Assembly: GCA_016875715.1 (NCBI GenBank)
Contig: VGOZ01000032.1
Span: 1-32,841 of the forward strand
Origin: Chloroflexota bacterium
GTDB lineage: Bacteria; Chloroflexota; UBA6077; FW602-bin22
Length of the DNA stretch: 32,841 bases
Direction: 5' to 3'
The notes under the pieces are model-generated. The model was given only the letters and a program-made list of their open reading frames with translations, was not told the DNA's origin and did not search any database. A program made the translations under genes and the position numbers. The first letter of the stretch is position 1, and every line of letters begins with the position of its first letter. This document shows, piece after piece, positions 24,120-32,661 of the stretch.

Positions 24120-24120
24120 T
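24115..24120 (+). promoter_or_regulatory. -10 box (TATAAT) for apparently leaderless asd
   Basis: A perfect TATAAT that contains the aroC TAA stop, with six bases to the ATG at 24127. The spacing equals that in front of aroF, placing the expected transcription start on the A of ATG. No Shine-Dalgarno is possible in a six-base leader. No good -35 hexamer is seen upstream. Confidence 0.55.
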
Positions 24121-24126
24121 CGGCCG

Positions 24127-25164
24127 ATGGCGCCGGGCTTCGCTGTCGCGATCGTCGGGGCGACGGGACTCGTTGGCCGCACCATGGCCACAGTCCTGGC
24201 CGAGCGCGCGTTTCCGGTCGCGTCTCTCCGCCTTTTCGCGAGCGGGCGATCGGCGGGAACGCGGCTGCAGTTCGCGGGGGACGAGTTCATCGTCGAAGCG
24301 TCGGGGCCCGATCGATTCGAGGGCATCGATCTTGCGCTCTTCTCCGCCGGAGCGAGTACCTCGCGCGAGCTCGCGCCCGCCGCGGCTTCCGCGGGCGCGG
24401 TGGTCGTCGACAACAGTTCGGCGTGGCGCATGGAACCCGATATTCCTCTCGTCGTGCCGGAGGTCAATCCGCACGATATCGACTGGCACGAAGGGATCAT
24501 CGCCAACCCCAACTGCTCAACCATTCAGATGGTGGTCGCTCTTAATCCGCTCCACCGCACTCACCGGATCAAGCGCATCGTCGTGGATACGTATCAGTCT
24601 GTGGGCGGCACAGGGAATCGTGGGGTCGAGGAGCTCCGTCGCCAGATCGCCGATGATGCCTCGGGCGCGCCGCTTGTCCCGGACGTCTACCCCTACCCGA
24701 TCGCCTTCAACCTCGTGCCGCAGATCGATAGTTTTCTGGCGGACGGCTCCTCCAAGGAGGAGGCGAAGATGATGAACGAGACGCGCAAGATCATGCACGC
24801 GCCGGACATCAGGATCGCTGCGACCACCGTACGGGTGCCGGTATACGCCGCGCACTCGGAGGCAGTCCACGTGGAGTTCGCGAATCCAATCACACCGGAC
24901 GAGGCGCGGGCGATCCTGCGCTCCGCCCCCGGGGTCATCGTGGAGGACGATCCCGAACAACGCGTGTACCCGACGCCGCGCGAGCGCGCCGGTCGCGACG
25001 AGGTATTCGTCGGCCGCGTGCGGCGGAACGAGGTCTTCGACCACGGTCTCTCGATGTGGATCGTGGCGGACAACATTCGCAAGGGCGCCGCGACCAACGC
25101 GGTACAGATAGCGGAGGAGGTCGTCCGGCGGGGACGACTGAGCAGAGGAAGGAGCGATCGCTGA
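24127..25164 (+). CDS. asd: Aspartate-semialdehyde dehydrogenase
   Basis: Reduces aspartyl phosphate to aspartate semialdehyde with NADPH, the branch point to lysine, threonine and methionine. The protein is 345 residues. The N-terminal Rossmann motif is VAIVGATGLVGRTM (8-20); the catalytic Cys130 lies in IIANPNCSTIQ; VVDTYQSVGGTGNRGVEEL is conserved; the C-terminal part has AHSEAVHVEF and ends DNIRKGAATNAVQIAE, the classical Asd motif. The ATG at 24127 is chosen because homology starts immediately and a TATAAT lies six bases upstream. The end overlaps dapA by one base (TGATG), so the two are coupled. Confidence 0.95.
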   Translation: MAPGFAVAIVGATGLVGRTMATVLAERAFPVASLRLFASGRSAGTRLQFAGDEFIVEASGPDRFEGIDLALFSAGASTSRELAPAAASAGAVVVDNSSAWRMEPDIPLVVPEVNPHDIDWHEGIIANPNCSTIQMVVALNPLHRTHRIKRIVVDTYQSVGGTGNRGVEELRRQIADDASGAPLVPDVYPYPIAFNLVPQIDSFLADGSSKEEAKMMNETRKIMHAPDIRIAATTVRVPVYAAHSEAVHVEFANPITPDEARAILRSAPGVIVEDDPEQRVYPTPRERAGRDEVFVGRVRRNEVFDHGLSMWIVADNIRKGAATNAVQIAEEVVRRGRLSRGRSDR

Positions 25165-26057
25165 TGTCGTACGCGGGGAGCTACGTCGCGCTCATCACGC
25201 CGTTCGTAGACGGCAGGGTAGAGGAGAAGCAGCTACGCCATCTGGTCGACTTCCAGATCGATGGGGGTACGAACGGGATCGTGCCCTGCGGAACGACTGG
25301 TGAGGCTGCAACGATGAGCGAGGAGGAGCAGTTCCGCGTCATCGAGGTGGTGATCGATCAGGCGCGCGGTCGCGTGCCGATCATTGCCGGAACCGGCACG
25401 AATGACACGGCGAAGACGATCAAGTACACCAAGCATGCGAAGGACCTGGGCGCGAATGCCGCGCTCATCGTCTCGCCCTACTACAACAAGCCGACGCCCG
25501 AGGGTCTTTTCCAGCATTACCGCGCCATCACCGACGCGTGCGACCTGCCGGTAGTGCTGTACAACGTGCCCGGACGCACCGCGAGCAATATGGCGCCCGA
25601 GGTGATCATTCGCCTTTCTCGCATCCGATCGATCGTGGCGGTGAAGGAAGCGAGCGGCAGCATCGACCAGACCAGCCAGATCGTGAACGAGACCGCGACG
25701 GACTTCTCGGTCCTTTCGGGTGATGACTCGTTGACTTTGCCGATCATGAGCGTGGGCGGCAAAGGGGTGATCTCCGTGGTCGCCAATATCGCGCCGCGCC
25801 CCATGGCGGAGATGACGGCCGCGTTCCTGAACGGCGACGCCGCCCGCGCGCGAGAGATCCACCTAAGAATCTTCGATCTCTGTCGGGCGATGTTCCTGGA
25901 CAACAACCCGATCGCCGTCAAGACCGCCGCGGGAATGCTCGGCCTGTGTTCGGACGAGGTGCGCCTGCCGCTTGTCGCGATGAGCGAGGCGAACCGCAAG
26001 AGGCTCGCCGAGGCGATCGCCGCGTCCCCGTATGTCCAGCCTGTGGTAGCCCGCTAG
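25164..26057 (+). CDS. dapA: 4-hydroxy-tetrahydrodipicolinate synthase
   Basis: Condenses aspartate semialdehyde with pyruvate in the first committed lysine step. The protein is 297 residues, the usual size. Features include VALITPFVDGRVE, the GTTGEAATMSEEE motif (Thr44-Thr45), Tyr133 in VVLYNVPGRTASN, and the Schiff-base Lys161 in IVAVKEASG, then GDDSLTLPIMSVGGKGVISVVANI. GGAAGGAG lies upstream of the ATG, so unlike asd it is translated from a Shine-Dalgarno within the transcript. It is followed directly by dapB with no gap. Confidence 0.96.
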   Translation: MSYAGSYVALITPFVDGRVEEKQLRHLVDFQIDGGTNGIVPCGTTGEAATMSEEEQFRVIEVVIDQARGRVPIIAGTGTNDTAKTIKYTKHAKDLGANAALIVSPYYNKPTPEGLFQHYRAITDACDLPVVLYNVPGRTASNMAPEVIIRLSRIRSIVAVKEASGSIDQTSQIVNETATDFSVLSGDDSLTLPIMSVGGKGVISVVANIAPRPMAEMTAAFLNGDAARAREIHLRIFDLCRAMFLDNNPIAVKTAAGMLGLCSDEVRLPLVAMSEANRKRLAEAIAASPYVQPVVAR

Positions 26058-26846
26058 ATGGCCCTCCGCCTGGCGATCGCCGGTGTGGGCGGTCGGATGG
26101 GGCGAGAGATCGCCGCGGTTGCGGCGGCGGATGCGGATACTGAGATCGTGGGCGGGACGGTCCGCCCCGGTCGGGCCGGCGGCGGTACGTTCTCCGAGGT
26201 TGCGGGCGCGGGTCCGCCGAGCGCGCTCCTGACCGAAGAGTTGGCCGACCTGCTCGATCGGACCGACGTGGTGGTCGACTTCACGACACCGGAGACCACG
26301 ATCGAGAATGCGCGGCGGGTCGCGGAGGCTGGGCGCGCGCTCGTCGTGGGAACCACGGGTCTCGGCGATCGCGCGATGGCGGAGATCAGATCCTGCTCCG
26401 AACGGGTGCCGATTCTCTACGGGCGCAACATGAGCGTCGGCATTGCGACTCTCGTCCGCCTGTTGCCGCTCTTTGCACGTGCCCTGGCCGGATACGACAT
26501 CGAGATCACCGAAGCACATCATCGGCACAAGAAGGATGCGCCTTCCGGGACGGCCCTTGCCCTTGGCGAGGCGATCGCTGCCGAACTGGGAGTTTCGCTG
26601 GCCGATCTGGCGGTGCACGGCCGCTCGGGCATCCAACCGAGAACCAGTGGCGAGATTGGGTTCCACGCGCTTCGCGCGGGTGGCAACGCCGGTGAGCACA
26701 CCGTGCTTTTCGCCGATGAGGGGGAACAGATCCAGATCGTGCATCGCGCGTACAGCCGGCGGACGTTCGCGCTCGGGGCATTGCGCGCCGCGCGGTGGGT
26801 CAACGGTCGCCCCGCGGGTCTATACGGGCTCGCCGATATCCTCTGA
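26058..26846 (+). CDS. dapB: 4-hydroxy-tetrahydrodipicolinate reductase
   Basis: The second lysine-pathway enzyme; reduces the DapA product with NAD(P)H. The protein is 262 residues. The Rossmann motif is IAGVGGRMGREIA (7-19); VVVDFTTPE and VVGTTGL mark the dinucleotide fold; the active-site signature is EITEAHHRHKKDAPSGTALALGE with the catalytic His and Lys; the C-terminal GEHTVLFADEGEQIQIVHRAYSRRTFALGAL is typical. The ATG follows the dapA TAG immediately. A 22-nt gap with GGAGA leads to lysA. Confidence 0.95.
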   Translation: MALRLAIAGVGGRMGREIAAVAAADADTEIVGGTVRPGRAGGGTFSEVAGAGPPSALLTEELADLLDRTDVVVDFTTPETTIENARRVAEAGRALVVGTTGLGDRAMAEIRSCSERVPILYGRNMSVGIATLVRLLPLFARALAGYDIEITEAHHRHKKDAPSGTALALGEAIAAELGVSLADLAVHGRSGIQPRTSGEIGFHALRAGGNAGEHTVLFADEGEQIQIVHRAYSRRTFALGALRAARWVNGRPAGLYGLADIL

Positions 26847-26868
26847 ATCCCTTCCGGAGACCCTGACG

Positions 26869-28140
26869 ATGACGGATACCCTCGTCGCATCCCTGCACAC
26901 GCCGTTCGGCCGTTTCACCGACGGCAGCCTCGCGTGCGAGGACGTCGATCTCGCCGAGATCGCCCGCATCCACGGAACCCCCACGTACGTTTATTCAGCG
27001 ACGGCGATCGAGCACGCGTACGATCGATTGGACCGGGCCTACGCGGGTGTCCCCCACCTGATCTGCTACGCGATGAAGGCCTGCGCAAACCTGGCGGTCC
27101 TTGCGCTCCTGGGACGGCGCGGTGCGGGTGCCGACATTGTCTCCGGCGGCGAACTATTCCGCGCCCTGCGCGCCGGGATCCCGGCGGATCGCATCGTCTT
27201 TGCCGGAGTCGGCAAGACGCGTGAGGAGATCCGCCAGGCGCTCGCCGCGGAGATCCTGATGTTCACCATCGAGTCGCCGCAGGAACTCGATGCGATCCAG
27301 TTCGTCGCCGCCGAGATGGGGACGACCGCCCGCATTGCGATCCGCGTGAATCCGGACGTCGATCCGCAGACCCATCCGTACATCTCCACCGGTCTGAAGA
27401 AGAGCAAGTTCGGCGTCCCCCACGAGCAGGTCGTGAACCTGTACCTCCGCGCCGCCGATCTGCCGAACGTCGAACCCTGTGGCATCCAGTGCCACATTGG
27501 CTCGCAACTCGTACATCTCGATCCGATTTGCGACGCGGTCGATCGCGTGAGCGAACTGGCCGCCGACGTCGCGCGGCGGGGGATCGGACTGCGGTACCTG
27601 GACATTGGTGGCGGTCTGGCGATCCGGTACCGAGGCGACGATCCAGAGGGCCCGGAAGCGGTCGCGGCCCACATTGCCAACCGAGCGAGCGCGCTGGGCC
27701 TTTCTCTGATCATGGAGCCTGGTCGGTTCCTGGTGGGGAACGCGGGCGCGCTCCTCACCCGGGTGATCTATACGAAGGCGAATGGAGCCCGAAAGTTCGT
27801 GATCGTGGATGCGGCGATGAACGACCTGATCCGCCCTTCGCTCTACGACTCATTCCACGAGATCGCGCCGGTGCAGGTGCGCCGCGGGGCGAACGAGACC
27901 GTGGATCTCGTCGGACCCGTGTGTGAGTCGGGAGATTTCTTCGCGCACGATCGGCCGATGCCCCCGCTGGAGCCGCAGGATCTGGTCGCGATCCTGTCCG
28001 CCGGAGCCTACGGCCACGTGATGGCCTCAAACTACAACGCCCGGCCACGCGCGGCTGAAGTACTGGTCCGTGGCGGTGAGGTGCGACTCGTTCGGGCCCG
28101 TGAGACGTACGAGGATCTCGTGCGTGGCGAGGTTCTCTGA
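26869..28140 (+). CDS. lysA: Diaminopimelate decarboxylase
   Basis: The final lysine step: decarboxylates meso-diaminopimelate using PLP. The protein is 423 residues. The alanine-racemase-type barrel carries Lys70 (ICYAMKACANLAVL) as the PLP lysine, GADIVSGGELFRAL, HIGSQLVHLDP and YLDIGGGLAIRY. The C-terminal domain has EPGRFLVGNAG, the substrate-binding CESGDF motif contributed across the dimer, and AGAYGHVMASNYNARPRAAEVLV. CCGGAGA nine bases upstream supports the ATG at 26869. The end overlaps dapL by one base. Confidence 0.96.
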   Translation: MTDTLVASLHTPFGRFTDGSLACEDVDLAEIARIHGTPTYVYSATAIEHAYDRLDRAYAGVPHLICYAMKACANLAVLALLGRRGAGADIVSGGELFRALRAGIPADRIVFAGVGKTREEIRQALAAEILMFTIESPQELDAIQFVAAEMGTTARIAIRVNPDVDPQTHPYISTGLKKSKFGVPHEQVVNLYLRAADLPNVEPCGIQCHIGSQLVHLDPICDAVDRVSELAADVARRGIGLRYLDIGGGLAIRYRGDDPEGPEAVAAHIANRASALGLSLIMEPGRFLVGNAGALLTRVIYTKANGARKFVIVDAAMNDLIRPSLYDSFHEIAPVQVRRGANETVDLVGPVCESGDFFAHDRPMPPLEPQDLVAILSAGAYGHVMASNYNARPRAAEVLVRGGEVRLVRARETYEDLVRGEVL

Positions 28141-29339
28141 TGGTTCGAATCAACGAGAACTACCTCCGCCTCGCACCCTCGTATCTGTTCTCAGAGATCG
28201 CGCGCCGGGCCCGGGAGTACCAGGCCGAGCGACCTGACGCACGGCTCCTTCGCCTGGGAATCGGCAATACGACCGAACCGCTCGCTCCCACGATCGTCCA
28301 GGGACTCCACGCCGGTGTGGACCGCCTCGCCCGGAGGGAGACGTACTCCGGATATGGCGACGAACAGGGCGACAGCGATCTTCGAGAGCGGATCGCCGAG
28401 GTGAAATACCGCGCGCGCCGCCTCGAGATTGATGCCAGCGAGGTCTTCATCTCCGATGGCGCGAAGTCGGACACGGCGAACATCCAGTCACTGTTTGACC
28501 CCTATGCGGCGGTCGCGTTTCAGGATCCGGCGTACCCGGTCTACGTCGACACCAATGTGATCGCTGGTCGGGAGCGCTTCGTGTACCTGGCGTGCACAGA
28601 GGCGAACGGGTTTATCGCGCCGCCTCCAACGGACCACGTCGACCTGATCTATCTCTGCAGTCCGAACAACCCCACCGGCGCGGTCGCGCGGCGTGAGACG
28701 CTTCGCTCTTATGTCGAGTACGCTCTCGCTCACGAGGCGATCATCCTTTTTGACGCCGCGTACGAGTGCTTCATTCGTGATCCGGCCCTGCCCCGTTCGA
28801 TCTACGAGATCCCCGATGCGCGGCGGTGTGCGATCGAACTCTGCACCTTCTCGAAGGAGGCGGGGTTCACCGGCGTACGCCTCGGATGGACCGTCGTCCC
28901 CCGGAATCTGGATATCGATCGTGGCAACCCTCGCTCGGTCCACGAACTCTGGAACCGACGGCAGACCACCTTCTTCAACGGTGCGTCGAACATCGCCCAG
29001 CGGGGAGGCATAGCGTCTCTGACCCCTGAGGGCCTGGCCGAGAACGCTCGCACGATCGACATTTACATGGAGAACGCGCGGGCCATTCGTGACGGCCTCT
29101 CGTCCATCGGGCTCACGGTCTTCGGCGGAGAGAATGCTCCGTACGTCTGGGTGCGCTGCCCGCCGGGCCTCGACTCGTGGGCGTTCTTCGACAAACTGCT
29201 CCGCGAGGCCCACGTGATCACGACGCCGGGCAGCGGGTTCGGCGCCCACGGCGAGGGATACCTTCGCCTGAGTGCCTTCGGCCATCCGGAGAATATTGCC
29301 GCGGCGGTGGCCAGCATCCGGGAGAAGGTCAGGCTCTAG
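28140..29339 (+). CDS. dapL: LL-diaminopimelate aminotransferase
   Basis: Converts tetrahydrodipicolinate directly to LL-diaminopimelate with glutamate, bypassing the acylated DapD/C/E route. The protein is 399 residues, a fold-type I PLP enzyme. It opens with the DapL signature INENYLRLAPSYLFSEIARR, then LRLGIGNTTEPL, YSGYGDEQGDSDLRERIAE, SDGAKSDTANIQSLF, SPNNPTGAVA, FDAAYECFI and the PLP lysine Lys239 in CTFSKEAGFTGVRLGW; the C-terminus has TPGSGFGAHGEGYLRLSAFG. Presence of dapL with dapA, dapB and lysA means only dapF is missing from the window. It ends three bases before the convergent gene. Confidence 0.96.
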   Translation: MVRINENYLRLAPSYLFSEIARRAREYQAERPDARLLRLGIGNTTEPLAPTIVQGLHAGVDRLARRETYSGYGDEQGDSDLRERIAEVKYRARRLEIDASEVFISDGAKSDTANIQSLFDPYAAVAFQDPAYPVYVDTNVIAGRERFVYLACTEANGFIAPPPTDHVDLIYLCSPNNPTGAVARRETLRSYVEYALAHEAIILFDAAYECFIRDPALPRSIYEIPDARRCAIELCTFSKEAGFTGVRLGWTVVPRNLDIDRGNPRSVHELWNRRQTTFFNGASNIAQRGGIASLTPEGLAENARTIDIYMENARAIRDGLSSIGLTVFGGENAPYVWVRCPPGLDSWAFFDKLLREAHVITTPGSGFGAHGEGYLRLSAFGHPENIAAAVASIREKVRL

Positions 29340-29342
29340 CCA

Positions 29343-31316
29343 TCACCAGCCGAACGCGCCGATCGCGCGCCACTGCGCCTCGGTAGCGTGGGACCACTCG
29401 AAGAAACTGAGACCCACGCCACCCGCGGCGCGCGCGCCACTGAGCATCCCGCGCGTTTCCTCGAAGGTCGGATTCGTCGGTCCGACTTCGTTCGGCCACT
29501 TCATCCCGTAGGCCTGGCCAATCGGCGCGATGTGCACCGGCCTCCCGGCGCGCTCGCGGATCATTCGGATCGAGTCGGCCACATACTCGGCGGCCTGTGC
29601 CTCTGTATAGGTCGACTCCGGCCGATGGTAGTAATCCATTGGCGCGATCACGTTCCAGACCCGCGCGACGCTGGCGAACGGGTAGGTGCGACCCAGGGCC
29701 ATCTGCGGGGGATAGGTGGCAATGACGAGGAGGCGATCCTCGCCGAGGAGCGCCCGGGTGAGGTGGCTGTAGGCGTGGACCGCGCCGATCCCCATGTTCT
29801 CCTCGACATCCGAGGCCACGCCATCCGGCATGAGGCCTCCGGGTGTGCGGTAGTTCGCCGCCTGAACCGTCAGATTGAGATCGGCGACGACATCGTTGAG
29901 GAACGGATAGACCCACGCGATGACCGCCACGCCGTGGGCTCGCGCGACCGGCAGGAGCGCGTCCAGGCCGGGACCGCCGTAGAAGCCCAGATTCGAGCGG
30001 CCCACCTGAAGGTAGATGTGGGTGATGCCGTTGGCGCGGGCGGCGGCGATGATCTGCTCTGGCGTTGCGCGCCCCAGGAGATCGTAGGTTGCCCACATTC
30101 CCTTCCCCGTCGCGGGTCCGTGAATAGGCCGTCCGTCCGATCCCGGGAGGAAAGGATCGCGGGCTGCGACTTCGGCGGCCTCGCTGATGACCCAGCCAGT
30201 TCGGGAATCGGCCTCAATCTGAATCCAGATCCTCGCGCCGTGGGCAGCGTAACCGATGAGGCGTGCGCTCGTGCCCTGGCCTACCGTGCCCGCAGCGGCG
30301 CCGCCCGGCGCGCCGAACAGTGGCTCTGTCCTGGTGATGCGGATTGTGGCGGCCACGGGGAGCGGTATGGAGGGCAGGGGACGGGCCGGGATCGCCGGGC
30401 GATATCCGGTGCTCCGACTCGAGTCCGTCGCCGGATACGCATCCCGGGTGATGGCTCCGGCCGCAACCCATCCGTCTAGGCTGTTCCAGATCCGCACCGG
30501 AGTCCAGCCATCGGTGGTGTCGCCCCGTTTTTGCATCTGCGCGTTCTTGAAGATGCGGGCGACTTCGGTGGCGTAGGTGTGTGGGCCGCTCCGCACGATC
30601 GCCATATCCACCGTCACCCGCACGAAATCATCCGGACGTTGATGCACGGGGGCGGCCGTGCCCTCGGTCCTCCCGTTCCCGATGAGGCCGGCTTCCTTCA
30701 TGATGTCGCCACCGTTGGCGACCGTCGTCTGGCCAGCCTTCGCCCACGGGACATCGACCTTCCACTCCTGGATGACGGCTCGCTGCAGGCGGATGGCGTA
30801 GTGGTTGCCCATGTCCTGGATTCGGCTGGTCGGCAGCCCGTACTGGAGCAGTGGATCAGGGACCGCGTGGTACTGAGCCCGCATTCTGGGACGGGCGTTC
30901 AGGAGCGCAACGCGGTCGCGCACGATGTGCTGCCACTCCTTGCCGTCGTCGAAGCCGGGCTCGAGCGGGCGGGGCGTGCTGCGCACGCTGAGCAGCCAGT
31001 CGTCTTTGCCCGCCGTGGCGAGATCGTCGAAGACGTTGACGAACGCGACGGATCCTGACTCGGGGCGCCACTGGAAGACGGCCTTCTGCATGACCTGGGT
31101 GATGAATCCACCGTGGTGGAAGCGCTCCGACACGGGATAGCCGACGATCTGCTCGCCGCCAAGGCGCTGAAACGCGTCCCAAAAGCGGACACCGCCATCG
31201 TTCGAGACGATGAATCCGCCTGTCTGCGGAAACGGCTTGCTCTGAGTGGCGGCGAAAGCCGGAGAAGCCTGGGCGAAAAGGGACGCGAGCAGAACGATCA
31301 AGAGTGCACGTCGCAT
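29343..31316 (-). CDS. Large secreted protein: signal peptide, SH3-like modules, TIM-barrel-like C-terminal domain
   Basis: A 657-residue extracellular protein. Residues 1-22 are a clear signal peptide ending AFA. The region to about 115 has VRFWDAFQRLGGEQIVGYPVSERF and VMQKAVFQWRPESG, LGFP-like wall-associated repeats common in Chloroflexota (recalled). Around 235-300 and 345-405 lie two bacterial SH3-like modules (VRSGPHTYATEVARI ... DGWTPVRIWNSLDGWVAAGA; TEPLFGAPGG ... WIQIEADSRTGWVISEAAEV). From about 425 a barrel-like domain reads GKGMWATYDLLGRATPEQIIAAARANGITHIYLQ, VAVIAWVYPFLND, ASDVEENMG, VIAPMDYYHR and PIGQAYGMKW, resembling putative glycoside-hydrolase-like domains. A cell-wall or polysaccharide role is inferred. 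31317-31516 upstream shows no gene. Confidence 0.75.
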   Translation of the reverse strand: MRRALLIVLLASLFAQASPAFAATQSKPFPQTGGFIVSNDGGVRFWDAFQRLGGEQIVGYPVSERFHHGGFITQVMQKAVFQWRPESGSVAFVNVFDDLATAGKDDWLLSVRSTPRPLEPGFDDGKEWQHIVRDRVALLNARPRMRAQYHAVPDPLLQYGLPTSRIQDMGNHYAIRLQRAVIQEWKVDVPWAKAGQTTVANGGDIMKEAGLIGNGRTEGTAAPVHQRPDDFVRVTVDMAIVRSGPHTYATEVARIFKNAQMQKRGDTTDGWTPVRIWNSLDGWVAAGAITRDAYPATDSSRSTGYRPAIPARPLPSIPLPVAATIRITRTEPLFGAPGGAAAGTVGQGTSARLIGYAAHGARIWIQIEADSRTGWVISEAAEVAARDPFLPGSDGRPIHGPATGKGMWATYDLLGRATPEQIIAAARANGITHIYLQVGRSNLGFYGGPGLDALLPVARAHGVAVIAWVYPFLNDVVADLNLTVQAANYRTPGGLMPDGVASDVEENMGIGAVHAYSHLTRALLGEDRLLVIATYPPQMALGRTYPFASVARVWNVIAPMDYYHRPESTYTEAQAAEYVADSIRMIRERAGRPVHIAPIGQAYGMKWPNEVGPTNPTFEETRGMLSGARAAGGVGLSFFEWSHATEAQWRAIGAFGW

Positions 31317-31516
31317 GCCCGAAAGGTTCGCGATTCTGACGCGAATCTAACGTCCGCCGGCGGTGCGAAGTCCGGGCGGTACCATCGGGCTACTGGATGC
31401 ACGCTAGTTGCCCTTCCTCGGGCAGACTATGCCATCGTACGTGCAGCTATCTCCGGAGGCCGGATGCTCTCACGCGTGCGCCTCTTCCGGCCCGGTCGGC
31501 GAGGCCTCACCAGAAC

Positions 31517-31798
31517 CTACCGACAGAGGTCCCGCACCTGGAGACTCGACCTGGATCGCGCGCAGATACCGTCCGGGTCGTCGACGATCAGCGGCATGCG
31601 CACCGAGCAGCCGCCCGGCGATTCCGGGCTGATGTTGAGGTGCTCCGGCGACTCGTCGGCGACCCAGAAGTCCGCGCCGTACAGCGCTAGTTGCGCGACC
31701 ACCGATCCGGCGCCGCCGTCAACCCGGTAGGGCTCGACGGCACCGAATGCGGCCCGGTAGAAGGCGATCGCCCGCGCGCCATTTCGGACGCCGAGCAT
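31517..31798 (-). pseudogene. Truncated VOC/PhnB-like glyoxalase-fold fragment
   Basis: A 93-residue frame from ATG 31798. Residues 1-75 match PhnB-like VOC proteins (MLGVRNGARAIAFYRAAFGA, YGADFWVADESPEHLNISPESPGGCSVRMPLIVDDPDG). The homology then stops in an unrelated tail (ICARSRSSLQVRDLCR) where the family expects a further ~40 residues with the second half of the fold (EDPFGHxW-type). I checked the other two frames downstream and saw no continuation. So this is most likely a 3'-truncated gene, though a short functional protein cannot be excluded. Confidence 0.6.
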
Positions 31799-31827
31799 CG
31801 CGGTGATCGACGTTCAAACAGAAGAGG

Positions 31828-32583
31828 TTACAGGCCCAGCGTCTTCACGGCCGCGCGGGCGCCAGCCAGGATGAAGCCGGCGTCGCCGCCGGCGGTCAGG
31901 TACTGGAAACCCTGGGCGGCGCGCCGCATCGCGTCCTCCGGTCCCGTGGTCGCCAGGCCGGGGATCTTGCCGGTGTTGCGACATGCCTGGACGACCCGTT
32001 CGAGCGCGCGGGCGTGGCGATCGTCGTTGGCGGCGTTGCCCGGGTGGATGCCCATCGAAAGCGCCAGGTCACCCGGTCCCGCCCAGCAGCCGTCGATGCC
32101 GGGCGTGGCCATGATCGCCTCGGCGTTGTTGACGGCGTCGATGCTCTCCAGCTGGATCGCGACGAAGACCTGCTCGTTGATCTGGTCAGAGTAATCATCG
32201 CCGTAGCGGGCAGCGCTCGCCCAGCCCCACGAGCGCGTGCCAGTAGGCGGGAAGCGGCAAGCATCGGCCGCGGCCTTCGCGTCGGCGGGCGTGTGCACCA
32301 TCGGCACGACGATGCCGAGCGCCCCTTCATCCAGGAGCCGCCCGATCATCGTGAAGTCGTTGCGCGCGACCCGGACCATCGGGATCGCCGAGCCACTCGC
32401 CATGGCCATGAGCGCCATGATGGTCGAGTCGGGGCCCCACGAGCCGTGCTGGTTGTCGAGCATGATGAAGTCGATGCCGCTATTCGCCAACGTTTCGGCC
32501 ACGAGCGGTGAGCCGAGCCCGAGCCCGAACCCGTAGGCGGGTTTGCCCTGGAGCATCTTCTGCTTCGCCGTGTTGACTCGCAT
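31828..32583 (-). CDS. HpcH/HpaI-type aldolase family protein
   Basis: A 251-residue TIM-barrel aldolase of the class II pyruvate-type family. Visible are GFGLGLGSPLVAETLANSGIDFIMLDNQHGSW (the catalytic His in the LDxxHG turn), GAIGIVVPMVHT-like GALGIVVPMVHTPADAKAAADACRFPPTG, VAIQLESIDAVNNAEAIMATPGIDGCWAGPGDLALSMG with the metal-ligand Glu and Asp, and GFQYLTAGGDAGFI at the end. In HpaI the first motif is DxEH; here it is DNQH. Substrates of relatives are hydroxy-oxo-dicarboxylates or hydroxypyruvate aldols; the true one is unknown. AAGGAGGA eight bases before the ATG is a strong site. Confidence 0.88.
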   Translation of the reverse strand: MRVNTAKQKMLQGKPAYGFGLGLGSPLVAETLANSGIDFIMLDNQHGSWGPDSTIMALMAMASGSAIPMVRVARNDFTMIGRLLDEGALGIVVPMVHTPADAKAAADACRFPPTGTRSWGWASAARYGDDYSDQINEQVFVAIQLESIDAVNNAEAIMATPGIDGCWAGPGDLALSMGIHPGNAANDDRHARALERVVQACRNTGKIPGLATTGPEDAMRRAAQGFQYLTAGGDAGFILAGARAAVKTLGL

Positions 32584-32661
32584 TGCGCTATTCCTCCTTA
32601 TTCATGGGCCTATTCGCAGTTATCCAGGGATATCCTCGCATCAGTTGATTGCGTCCATGGG

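Noticed and set aside
23265..24524. 419-codon minus-strand frame opposite aroC and asd
   Set aside because: Shadow of two confidently identified enzymes; no motif.
26847..26868. Lysine riboswitch or attenuator controlling the lysine genes
   Set aside because: The gaps around asd-dapL are 0-22 nt, and asd and aroF appear leaderless, so there is no room for a leader element.
31397..31730. Short plus-strand frames opposite the VOC fragment
   Set aside because: No homology cues; opposite strand to a recognisable though truncated VOC sequence.
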